From positions 2,976,001 to 3,040,000 of the forward strand of contig CM033111.1 in the NCBI GenBank assembly GCA_019321725.1: a stretch of 64,000 nt of DNA, written 5' to 3'. A model generated the notes under the pieces. The model had not been told where the DNA came from, did no database searches, and was given only the letters and a program-made list of their open reading frames with translations. The position numbers and the translations under genes were made by a program. Positions within the stretch are counted from its first letter, which is position 1, and the number at the start of each line of letters is the position of its first letter. This document shows, one piece after another, positions 23,601-34,029 of this stretch. The DNA comes from Paulownia fortunei (Eukaryota; Streptophyta; Magnoliopsida; Lamiales; Paulowniaceae).

Positions 23601-24529
23601 CTTTATATTTTTTTTTTCTATTTTTACGATGATATTCATATAATTTGAAGAGCTTTAACCTTTTTTAGCAGAAGTAAAAGAAAAGTGCATTGTATGCATA
23701 AATGGAGAAATGTGATGATGAAAATCCTTAAAAGAGTTTCATTTTGAACTCGAATTCATGTACCATCCGTATTGTGATTTTTAAATTCATTTTTTTTTTA
23801 AACAAAAGATCTAGTCATAACTTAAATAAATGATGTTATGCTATTGATAATTTATTTATAGTAAAGATTAATAAAATACATAATTTCATTAAGATCAATG
23901 GAAATAACTTATAAATTTAATTAAATAAATATTTAATACATTCACATTGAATGAATGAGAAAATATCAACATATATACGATTGGATAAATTATTTAAATA
24001 ATTAAAATTATTGAATATTTAAATTTAACTTAGTAAACTCTTACTCTAAAATTTTTAATTATTTGAATTCATGGATCCCTAGTTTTTTTTTTTCCCATTT
24101 ATGACTATGATGGCTAGATATATTCTTTTTATTAGATATATTCCATCACTCAAAATCTTGATGTTCATGTCATTCTTTTTTATTTTTTTTTAACCAACAA
24201 AATTTGACATAATAAAGTTAAGAACATTAAATTTTCTTAAATTTTTTATTCTGTTTAGAATTTAAGTTATATTTAAAATTTTAGTATCAGACAATATTAA
24301 TATAATATTCAATTAAAGATATATGAAGCTAAAAATGAAAAGAATAAATAAATGAGTCCACCTACTCACTGAATTCTATGGACTCTTAAATCTCGTGAAT
24401 AAACGCCAATAGTGAGAATCAAATTGCTATAGAAATATTTATAATGACTTTTATAACTCAAAAAAGATTATATATATACTATTTAATTTTGGAATTGTTA
24501 TATGATTATGAACTTAAAATAAAGGGAAT
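23601..24529. other. AT-rich DNA where a gene copy would be expected
   Basis: If unit 2 were a complete duplicate, the small Ala-rich coding sequence would lie at about 23610-23890. No trace of KLFGSS, DHYMPRK or the NPSGYFRNLRDKK end is visible in any frame, so the coding part was not copied or has been deleted. Confidence 0.5.
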
Positions 24530-25535
24530 TGGCAAGGAAATTTATTTTTCTAAATATTTGATTCATGATGGCTGTTTTTGCACATGGATTATGGATGTGG
24601 AAACCCAATTATGTGTATAAGCATAAAGGAGAATATTTATTTAGCACAGGGCACTCCATTTTTCTTTCTTTAGAGCTAAATATAGAATAATGTAAAAGTA
24701 CAAGAAGAAAAAGGTAGTGGAGAAACAAATAGTGTGGGCCTAACATTAAAGTGAAAGACCAAGAGAGTCAAGCAAAGAAAGCTTTATTATAAAAGATTCT
24801 ATCTTACTTTTGGCCCTTTGTGCTGTACGGATCCAATAAATGATTTTTGTTTGTACTATACATCTTTTGTGAGGGGGTGTGAAAAATAGGATAATGTTGG
24901 GATTTGTTTCGAGTATTTTGAGGATAAATTTTTTGAGAATGTGTTTAGAAAATACACATTTAACATTGAGAATTGATAAAAGTATTACTTGATTTTATTT
25001 TGGAGAGAATTTTCATTGTATATGTCTTGTTGGATAAAATTTTGTCTGTCTCATATTTCATTTATATTTTTAATTAAAAAAGATAATATTTATATAATTA
25101 AATAATGTATATTGATGATTAAATAATATAATAATATTGATGTATAATGATCCTATGTTTTAAAATATATATATATATATATTTTGAAAAAATAATATAT
25201 CAAACACATTTTCATTCTCAACAAAATAGAAAAAAACAAAAACAAAAACAAACATAGCCTATGAGATTTTTTTACTATTCTGCCTCATCTACATCTATTA
25301 CAAATGGCACCATTATTTACCAAACAAGTCATTATATGGACATTAACTATATTTAAGCTCACTTAGAGATCTTCCATTAAAATTTCGTTTTTCAGCCCAC
25401 AATCACATTTGCTGCATATTTTAAGAGAGCTTACGCCCCCTTTTTTTTTTTTTTTTTGTCGTTTTTTAAATTTTTGATGATAACAGAATTTTTATAATTA
25501 TAGTGATAAATAACATAAAAACACTGAAAAGGGCT
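24530..25535. repeat. Repeat unit 3: partial 3' flank copy, split by an insert
   Basis: Similar to unit 1 in order: AAACCCAATTATGTGTATAA, GGGCCTAACATTAAAGTG, GTACGGATCCAATAAATGAT, then after an insert TTCTGCCTCATC, GACATTAACTATATTTAAG, AGATCTTCCATTAA and GATAAATAACATAAAAACAC. The match stops at AAAAGGGCTCA near 25540, where unit 4 starts. No coding part is present. Confidence 0.7.
24890..25262. mobile_element. MITE-like insert in repeat unit 3
   Basis: About 370 bp present in unit 3 and missing from unit 1 at the matching place (between GTGAAAAAT and TTCTGCC). The ends are loosely inverted: a left end with GGGATTTGTTTCGAGTATTTTG, and a right end whose reverse complement begins GGCTATGTTTGTTTTTG. 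Inner stretches GAGAATGTGTTTAGAAAA and ACACATTTTCATTCTC are also inverted. It may be a distant relative of the NOP14 intron insert, whose ends also carry a GGCT(C/T)TGTTTGG-like motif. Confidence 0.5.
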
Positions 25536-26311
25536 CATTTCTGATTTTTTCAATAAATCTCAATAGAAGTATCACATTATTTCTGATTTTCATATTCATG
25601 CCTAAAAGCTTTGGAGGATGTGAAGATAAACCAAGGCATTGTGGATTCCATTATGGCTCTTTCGCACCAGGGAATTACGGACGTGAAACCCAACTATGTG
25701 AAAAAGCATAAAGTTGAATAATCATTGAGCACAAGTCACTCTTCAGTCTTTTTCTTTAGACCTAAGTAATAAGCCAAAACACTGGGATGAGTTGGTGGAA
25801 ACCTAACATTAAAGTGGAAGACCAAGAGAGTCAAGCAACAAATGTTTCTTAAACAAGATTCATCTAACTATGCCCCTTTCTGCTGTACGGATCCAATCAC
25901 TGTTTTTTGTTTGTACTATGCATATCTTGTGAGAATGTGTGAAAACACCTCTGATAAATGACATCATTTAGTTATCAGACAGAGAGATTAACACAAAAGA
26001 GAGAATATTGATGAGCACAGACAGCTTATAACAGTGATAAACAACATATAAACATTCATTAGGGCTCATCAAGACAAGAAGCATTACACAAACCCAACTG
26101 GCCAACTCATTAAGGAGCGTTGAGGCCAAAGATCACACTTAAAACACGTACTATAATCAGGTAAAGGTTGTTAACACTCAAAAGCTCACAAGCAAACTTG
26201 ATTCACGGCCATATAACCTAATACAAACAAACTTAACATTAAAAAATAAAATAAAAAAAAGAGCCCAGCATAGATCACAAATTATTTATCCTTCCTGCTA
26301 AATTTCTTGGT
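25536..26311. repeat. Repeat unit 4: 3' flank of the 91-aa Ala-rich gene
   Basis: Nearly colinear with unit 2 from TTTCTGATTTTTTCAATAAATC to GAGCCCAGCATAGATCACAA, and continues into the coding region that unit 2 lacks. The close match of units 2 and 4 points to the most recent duplication in this array. Confidence 0.8.
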
Positions 26312-26587
26312 TTATTTTTTGTCGCGCAGGTTTCGAAAGTAGCCAGAAGGGTTGTCCTCAAATTCCTTCCTTGGCATGTAGTGATCTCGCCCTGGTGCTT
26401 TCATCATCTTTTCCTGGTGTGGCGGTTCGGGTTCGGAGCTCCCGAACAACTTGGATATGCCCCACGCCGCCAGGGCTGCCACCCCTACCGCCGCACCCAC
26501 CGCCACAGCAGCTGCCGATACTCCTTCATCCTTGTCCTTTTCCTCCATCTCTGTTCTGGATGAACTATTTCCTCCACCGGAAGCCAT
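26312..26587 (-). CDS. Small Ala-rich membrane-like protein of unknown function, copy 2
   Basis: An intronless 91-aa protein. Residues 1-22 are polar (MASGGGNSSSRTEMEEKDKD). About residues 23-43 form an Ala/Val-rich hydrophobic segment ending WGISKLFGSS, and the C-terminal third is basic and conserved with copy 1 (KMMKAPGRDHYMPRKEF, then NPSGYFRNLRDKK). The coding sequence is GC-rich compared with its surroundings, as expected of an Ala/Gly-rich gene. A TATA box is 95 bp upstream. The role is unknown. One possible reading is a small single-pass or tail-type membrane protein, which is inference from hydrophobicity only. Copy 1 lies about 6 kb away in the same orientation, so this is a tandem duplication with extra partial units between. 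Confidence 0.8.
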   Translation of the reverse strand: MASGGGNSSSRTEMEEKDKDEGVSAAAVAVGAAVGVAALAAWGISKLFGSSEPEPPHQEKMMKAPGRDHYMPRKEFEDNPSGYFRNLRDKK

Positions 26588-26681
26588 TGCTAAGTTTGAT
26601 CAAGCTAATGTGTTTTCTTGATTTTTATGTACTGAGATGATAATTTTTTTTGGTCGTGAAAGATGTGTGAAGTGAGAAGGG

Positions 26682-26689
26682 TATTTATA
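26682..26689 (-). promoter_or_regulatory. TATA box of small Ala-rich gene, copy 2
   Basis: TATAAATA on the minus strand, 95 bp before the ATG at 26587, within a block conserved with copy 1's promoter (GGTCGTGAAAGATGTG on the plus strand). Confidence 0.6.
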
Positions 26690-27379
26690 GAGGGGAAAAG
26701 GGGTGAATTGCATTTTTTTACCTTCATGAGAAATGCAGAAAAAGTGAAAAACGTCCTAAAATGATTTAATTTATTATATTAAATAGGTGGCCTGTTTACT
26801 TTGTAAAAGAGAGGAGTGGAAACTTTAAGTGGAAATATATTGGCGAATTACACCATTATGAATTCAAAAGAAAAGTAGGTATTTACACTATGTTTGGTTT
26901 CATTTTATTCTTGCATTTTTATTTTTAGGAGGCGAAATGTGTTGAAGTCTTGTATTTTTCAAGAATGTTATTTTTATTCACTAAGAATCTAATAATTTAT
27001 TAAAATATCTAAATAATTATATATCCTAATATTTCTTAGTAATTACAATAAAAATAATATTTACATGATATTTATAATTGAAAATGTCTTATACTAACTA
27101 CAAAAAAATTATATTGATAAAATGTTTATAGTTGAAAATATCTCATAAATTAATATATATTGGCATTGTTATTCGATTTATTCAAACTCCAAACTGCTGT
27201 CAAACTATATAAGGCGTTACGATTTTAATTGAATTTTTGAACCATAATTTATGTAATAATTTAGTAAAAATAATTTAATATGATGTATTACGGTCGGTTC
27301 ATGCAAATTTATATAATCACCCTTAGGTGGCATAAATTATTTTATATAGTCTATGACATTCGAAATTTATCAACCAATT
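26690..27379. other. AT-rich intergenic DNA
   Basis: Upstream region of small Ala-rich copy 2. No gene or repeat pair was recognised. Confidence 0.35.
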
Positions 27380-28680
27380 ACTCTATTGTGAATTGAAAAA
27401 AGAAAAAAAAAAGTGGGGGGGCTTTTAACTTATTTGACTATTTGACAGTTTGCTCTTTTAAAAAAAAAAAAAAAATTTGCTGATAGCATTTCATATGGTA
27501 TTCTTTTCCCAATTTTTACGGGGACAATCTTAGAATTTAGAGGGTTTTCAATTTTTAAGCATTTAACGTGGTGATGCATTTTATCAAGGCAAAAGTAAAT
27601 GAAGGATAATCTTAGAATTTAGAAAGTTTTTATTTTAGCATTTTACGAAGTGAAATGCATTTTACCGAGGCAAAAGTGAATGAAGCAGATATTAGAAATT
27701 GTATAAAATATTTTTATAATTGAATCGACGATCAAATTAATTTTATTATCATTTTATTCAACAATCTATCCTACTAGTTCAATATAAATTAATTATATTA
27801 TATTATAATATAATAATATAATATACTAATTATTATATATAAAATAAAAAAAATAACTAACTAAAAATTACACATAACAAAATCCAAAACTCAAATAAAC
27901 AGATATAAATAGCTAAATAACAAGTTCAAGATTTCAAAAACCAATAATAATAATTTTGATTAATTTTTAATTTTTTCTCCAAATGAATCAACCGACCATA
28001 GATTTGTAATTAGATCGATCAGTCGACTAGTACAATCTAATTTTTTGAAATATTGTGCAATATGCTTGTCAAGTTTCCAATGAGATTGCAAAGAAAGTCA
28101 AAATTAAAATTGAAGGCTAAGAGGTTGTAAGCATATTTTCATTCGACTTTGATCAAAACATTTTTGCTATCAATCATCGATTCAACAATCAATCTAATCG
28201 ATCTAATAAAAAATAATTATAATTTTTTATTATATTATATAAAATGATAATATAATAGACTAACTATTATATACAAAATAAAAAAAAATAAATAAGCATA
28301 TTTAACAAAATCTAAAATTTAAATAACCACATATATAATCAAATATCAAATTTAAATTTTTTTAAAAAATAAAAATATTTAAATAATTTTTTTTTATCAA
28401 TTTAATTGGATTTCTAATTTTTTATATCCAAACGAATTGAACCGACTATCAATTCAAAGTTGAATCAATTGAATTAGCCGATTCAATTTGATTTTACAAA
28501 TATTGGTCGTTAGTGATGAAACTGAGTCACATATTATGAGATATAATTTTGATTTCGAATTTCATTAAAATAAAAAAGGTGGGTGTTTATACAATTTAAG
28601 AATAGTATTTCGTTTTATAATTACTTGTGGCAATTGGTAGGTGGCTGATTTTCAATCGGTAATTGAATTGAATAATATAA
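27380..28680. repeat. AT-rich repeat, long copy
   Basis: The outer parts (about 27425-27700 and 28490-28680) are colinear with 29049-29460: CAGTTTGCTCTTTT, AATCTTAGAATTTAGAG, TTATGAGATATAA, AATTT.ATTAAAAT. The inner part (about 27720-28480) is itself a diverged direct repeat of about 450 bp carrying TATTATAT palindromes, AAAATAAAAAAAATAA and an AACCGAC(T/C)AT motif. No coding capacity. It is probably a nested non-autonomous transposon, family unknown. Confidence 0.5.
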
Positions 28681-29048
28681 TAATATGTTATCGCATCACG
28701 AACAAAAAAAGAAAAAATAAAAGGAAAAAACTAACGGCCAGCAATTGCAAAAACTAAATTAGAACAAAAATAAAATAAAATTGAAACAATTACTTCGATT
28801 AATACTTAGATTTTAAACATTCAATAATTCAAATACTTTATGTTTCTCTCAATCATTTTAATGATTTGTTTTCATTTTTGTATATTTTATTAATCATTTT
28901 TTTTCGATAAATTATAGTAATTTCTGTTTTTGGGTGCTTTTATGCATGTGGGTTTAATTACTTTTACCTGTACAAACGCCTGAATATCCTAGTGAATTCG
29001 GAATTACAGTACTATGAATTATTAAAAAAAAAGGAAGAAGAGGTATTT

Positions 29049-29460
29049 AACTTCTTTGGCTCTTTTACAGTTTGCTCTTTTTTTTAAAAAAATAATAATT
29101 AGCTAATATCATTTCATATAAATTTTTTTTTCAATTTTTATGAGCATAATCTTAGAATTTAGAGAGTTTTTCAAATTTAAATTGAACGAGGTAAAATGCA
29201 TTTAACCATAATAGATGGTCTATCTACCTGTCTAGTTTCAAATGAGATGGTACATAAAGTGAAAATCAAAATTGAATAGTTTTAAGTGATAAAATTGAGA
29301 TTCCAATATTATGAGATATAAATTTAAATTTGAATTTTACTAAAATTAAAAAATATGGATGTTTATTTAATTTAAAAAATAAAGATATTATTTGGTTAAT
29401 TGTTGATTGTAATAATTATTGGTGATTGATTTTAAATTGCTAATTAATTTGAATGATGTA
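29049..29460. repeat. AT-rich repeat, short copy
   Basis: Matches both ends of 27425-28680 but lacks the roughly 800-bp interior, as if it were the empty form of the same repeat or an internal-deletion derivative. Confidence 0.5.
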
Positions 29461-30501
29461 ACCACATATAATCATTTCACTTGAAAAAGCAAAAAAAAAA
29501 AAAAAAAAAAAGAAAAAGAAGGAAAACTGAAGGTCAGGAATGGAACGAAGGAAAATTCTTGGAAAGAGATATCAGTGTAGCTTTTGGCCTTGATAAGTGC
29601 TAACATACTGGAAAAAAGAAGTGATTTTCAATGTGAAACCTGGCTTTTCAATTATCAGTTTTTTCTGTCAACAAAAAAAAAAAAAAATGGAATAATAATA
29701 ATTATCAGTTTTGATCCCATCAAAAATCAAAAGTCAAGAGCTATTGCTAAGCTTATAAGGTTAACCTTTAGCCTGGTTTTTCCTGGAGAGAATTTTGACG
29801 TTAAATGGGTAATGTAGTTATTTTTCTGAGGTTTGTCGTTGAAAAGTTGAAGGAACTGCTATTGGAACTTGGAAAATAATTCTGGTTAGGTGGTGACTTT
29901 TGTTGATTACGTTTTTCCACCAGAAAATACGAAGCCAGTTTAATTTTAGTAAGAATAAGAAAAAGAAAATAAAAATGAAGAGCATTAAAAATATAAAATA
30001 TAAAATTATGCTTTTCAATAAATTCTTATTATTTTATCTCGAAGTTGATTTTTCAATATTATAGGTAAAGCGTGAATCCGTGCGATGTTTCATGGAGTCA
30101 GTTTATATTTCTTCGTTTTTTTTGTTTTTTTTTTAATTTATTTTTATCGAAAAGTAGAATGCGTGGAATGAATTCACATCTTCATTTTGATCCATTCCAC
30201 GCGGAACAGATCTTCTTCATACATGATCTATTGCCACACAAGGAATTGAACATCCGCTGTTGGGATGGCTCCTAATCCCATGCACAAGGATTATGAGAGT
30301 AGAAAAATGAGGTGTATTTAATCTTGGATATTACATTAATTATGAGCAAAATTACGAGCACAAGAACTGATGATTGTCCTTAATTAATTATTTTTGTCAG
30401 CAAGATAATTTTGACACGAAGTTAACAACTTGGCACAATCAAGCCTTTCGATCTTCCCATTCATTCTCTGTGCTATGCAAATTAGAATGAATTATGTCCC
30501 A
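29461..30501. other. Intergenic DNA and 3' flank of P450 gene 1
   Basis: Poly(A) tracts and AT-rich sequence. The last few hundred bases before 30502 are the 3' UTR side of the minus-strand P450. No additional gene is supported. Confidence 0.4.
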
Positions 30502-32601
30502 TCAAATCTTCTGGAGGATCACTTGAACTCCATGTTCTGGACGAATCATAAAAAGCTGAATTGGGGAGTGAGTATAAGTTGGTGAAAGGATCAATCTGTA
30601 GCGCTGCAGGATCATCGAAAGGGCTATTTTTGCTTCAATTATTGCAAAGTTTAATCCAACACAAGTTCTTGGACCAGACCCAAATGGCAAAAATGCTACG
30701 GGATTATTGTTAGTCGCCTTGACAATCCCTTGTGCAAATCTTTCTGGTCTGAAAATATGAACATCTTCTCCCCATATACTGGGGTCATGATGAAGCGCCA
30801 ATGGCGAAATATACAACTCCATTTCAGGTGGTAGAGTTAACTTTCCAAGTTTAACTTGCTTATCAACCTTTCTTTTAATTGCTGGCACTGGAGGGTAAAG
30901 TCTCAGTGATTCTTCTATGATCATGTTCATCTGAGTGAAAAAAAAAGAACAATCAATCTAGTAGTGTTGTAAAAAGAAAAATTGCTTTTCAGTTTATTTT
31001 AAGAGAATTTCTTACAATTTTCAGCCTTGCTATGCCGTCTGCGTTAGGATTCATCTGGCCAAACAAATCAGTCACCTCTTTCCTTGCTTTCTCTTGCCAT
31101 TCTTGATGGACAGCTAGAAGAAGAGTAGTCCATCCGAGCAATGATGTTGTAGTTTCATGTCCGGCAAAGTAGAATGTCTTGCATTCATCAACTATGTCTT
31201 CCACCGACATCCTCTTGTTTTTGTCTGTGTCCTGATTAGCTTCCAAGAGCTTTCCAAGAAAGTCAGTTTTGAAGCTTTCTTCCATTTCTCTTTTTGTTAT
31301 TATTTGTACGATGCAGTCCCGGATCCCCTGCTCAAGTTTCTCTGATTCGAGGTCATCGTTGCTTGTCAAGAATCGACTGCAAAAGAATTAAACTAAAACG
31401 TCAAGATGAAAAACATAGAAATATTACAAGACCTCGTCTGAGTAAACACCTCTTAGAATTAAAACCTTACCTGGATATTATGCTGTCATTCAAGCTACTC
31501 ATGTTAGGAATCTAGACTGAGTTGCTCCATAATTATCTTGTATAACTTGTAGTAGTGTGATTGAATCCTAGTTTAAACATGATTCATAGTATGAGAGAGA
31601 GAGAGAGTATACCTCATTCCAGGAAACTTAATTTTGTGAGCATTTCTGGAAACTATCAATGTCAACTTCATCAACATATCAAATATATTCTTCCCTTCCA
31701 AGTAACTGCTACCAAACGCCGTCTTGGAAATGATATCTGATGTCAATATCCTGAACTCTTCAAACACCTCAATCTCTTTGCTTTCATATTCCTTCCATTT
31801 CTCCAGCATTGTCTCCACACTTGTGATCATTGCAGGAATCATATTCTGCATTTACAAAAATTCTTCCAGGTATTAGTGGATCCTTCTTGTCCCAGTTGTC
31901 TTTTTAAGTACTTTTGAGTAACAGATACTGAATCTTACTTTCAGGCTCTCTGCATGGAAAACTTTGTTGGTGATTTTTCGCATCTTTGCCCACTTTTTGC
32001 CTTTTGATGATGAGAGCCCATCTCCCAGTAACTTCTTTGCATACCCTTCAAGATCAATTTTGGGGTAGTTTCCATCTTTATTATTTAGTATTTCTTTAAC
32101 AAGTTCTGCTTCAGTAACAACCAATTGGGCTTGAGGACCATACCAGTTGAGGAAGTTTGCACCTATGAGAAAAGAAAGAAAATGGAAGTATTAGAATGTT
32201 AAATAATCATAAGGATAACTTGCGTAATTTAGTTTTTGTTATTGTATAAGAAGGACGGAAACGAGGAAAAGAATGGCCACCCTAATTAAGGATCTAATGT
32301 CCGAGAATGTGTTACCATATAGGTTTGCCCATGAATGCACATGAGGCAGGATTCTGGGGAATATGTTATGTGATATGTCATCCATGGCTTTTCCCATTGT
32401 CTCTCTTCTCATGTTGATAATCTCCTTTGTGTTTCCATGAAGAAATTTGTGAGAAGGGCCTTTGATACCTTGGGACCTCATCAGGTATTGTACTCGGATT
32501 GGATTCAACCATACTTTCTGAAGCAATCCAATCAGAGTTAACAGGACATAAATGAACAGAGAGATGACAAGGAGGATTACTATTTTTACAAGAATAGTCA
32601 T
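30502..32601 (-). CDS. Cytochrome P450, CYP72 clan, CYP749-like (gene 1)
   Basis: Five exons read on the minus strand: 32601-32316, 32162-31939, 31845-31613, 31376-31016, 30930-30502, giving 510 aa. Residues 1-28 form a hydrophobic ER anchor, followed by the CYP749-type SQGIKGPSHKFLHGNTKEI. All P450 signatures are intact: I-helix AGHETT (Glu322), K-helix ESLR, PERF motif FRPERF, and heme loop FLPFGSGPRTCVG with the Cys ligand. The enzyme should be an ER-bound mono-oxygenase using NADPH-P450 reductase. CYP72-clan members act on terpenoids, hormones and other small molecules, and the substrate here is unknown. The subfamily call rests on remembered CYP749A sequences. It is the only one of the four local copies with a fully canonical I-helix motif. 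Confidence 0.9.
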
Positions 32602-34029
32602 CTGATTTCAAGATGTCATGGTAGTATCGTAGTACAGTTGAAATCTTATATGCTGTCGCCGACTAGGAAAATTTTCATTTGCTTGTGGAAGATGAGGATT
32701 TTTAATTGCTTAATTTGTCATAGTCTGAAAAGTCCATTATTGATTAAATTTAAGCATAACTGAAAAGAAATTATCAATAATTGTACTAGTGTAACTACTC
32801 AGTTTGGCCTCATCCATTGTTCCAAAGCTCTCATAGTCTCAGACAACTAATACTAGGAAAAAAATTTGTGGTCCGTGAGCTCATAGAAACGCTGACGTCG
32901 GGTTGAAAGCGATAATTTGGTAAACATATTGTACGTTTCTTAAGCTGATATGACATAAATACCAATTTTTAAGGATGACTGCGAGGGACACTTCTATTAA
33001 GAAACATAAGATATAAATCTTATTATTCTTAATGTTGTCTAGGTCCATGTATCGATACTGTCCAACAGCAAGATTACATTTCCAGTTTCTTCAAGATAGT
33101 AGCAAAAACAATTTCTTTTTTTAGGTCTGCCAAATTTATGCTCAGTCAAGTCTACCACGCCACCAGATTATTCTTGGGCATCTAAGATGGTATAAATTTT
33201 AAATAATGTTTTGAGTTTCTCCCTGTTATTTCTTTAGAACGTAGTTGTCAAGCAAGTAGCGTCTGGAAAAAAAATGCTAGCAGTCAAATGACATTGTGTT
33301 GAAGATGTTCCAGAAATTAGATATATCATTAATATGAACTTAGAATCAGGAACTATCCATTGGATTTCTCTATGTATTTAATAGCGAATTTTGCTTGGTA
33401 ATGAAGCCACAAGCGTTAACATGTCCTGATACAGTAGGATAATAGAATAACTGGTAGATTTATGTTGTAAACAACTGATTTGTGAAGTTGATTCTTTAAT
33501 CATTTCTAGCCATGATATAATGTGATACTGATTCCAGGATTAGCATGGTGATAAAAGGTGAGGATGAATTTGCAACTCATGAAGAAAGCCAAATCAGACA
33601 TATGACACAATAAAGAAAATGGAAGTTATATGTTTTGTCTTTTTTGTTTGTCTGATATTGGATTTAGCATCTCTAGTATATAGTTATTGTTTGGGAATAC
33701 TATCAGAGTCCACTTAAAAAATTATAATTTGCAATAATCAATTTCAATGGTGACTTCCAACCAACCTTGGTGGTCCTTCATAAACTAGACAAAAATTCCA
33801 GCAATCATGCTATCATCACCACTGTCTAGATAATTTACCATTTCTATGGCAAGAAATAGTGTAAGGCAGGATCTGGTTTAACAAATATCGATCGACATAA
33901 TAGTACGAAACATTCTTCAAACCTTCAGAATCCTTAACACACATGGTTACACTTTCATCAAGATAACAAACACTTATTCAACAGTCTTTCTAGGATCACT
34001 TATTCATGAACTGAATCAATGTTTTCCTC
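32602..34029. other. Intergenic DNA between P450 genes 1 and 2
   Basis: Contains the promoter of gene 1 (a TATAAG on the minus strand near 32650) and the 3' flank of gene 2. No P450 exon remnants were recognised. Confidence 0.4.

Noticed and set aside
25950..26080. TGATGA and CTGA boxes on the minus strand of the conserved 3' flank in unit 4
   Set aside because: No closing stem and not consistently preserved in units 1-3, so a snoRNA call is not justified.
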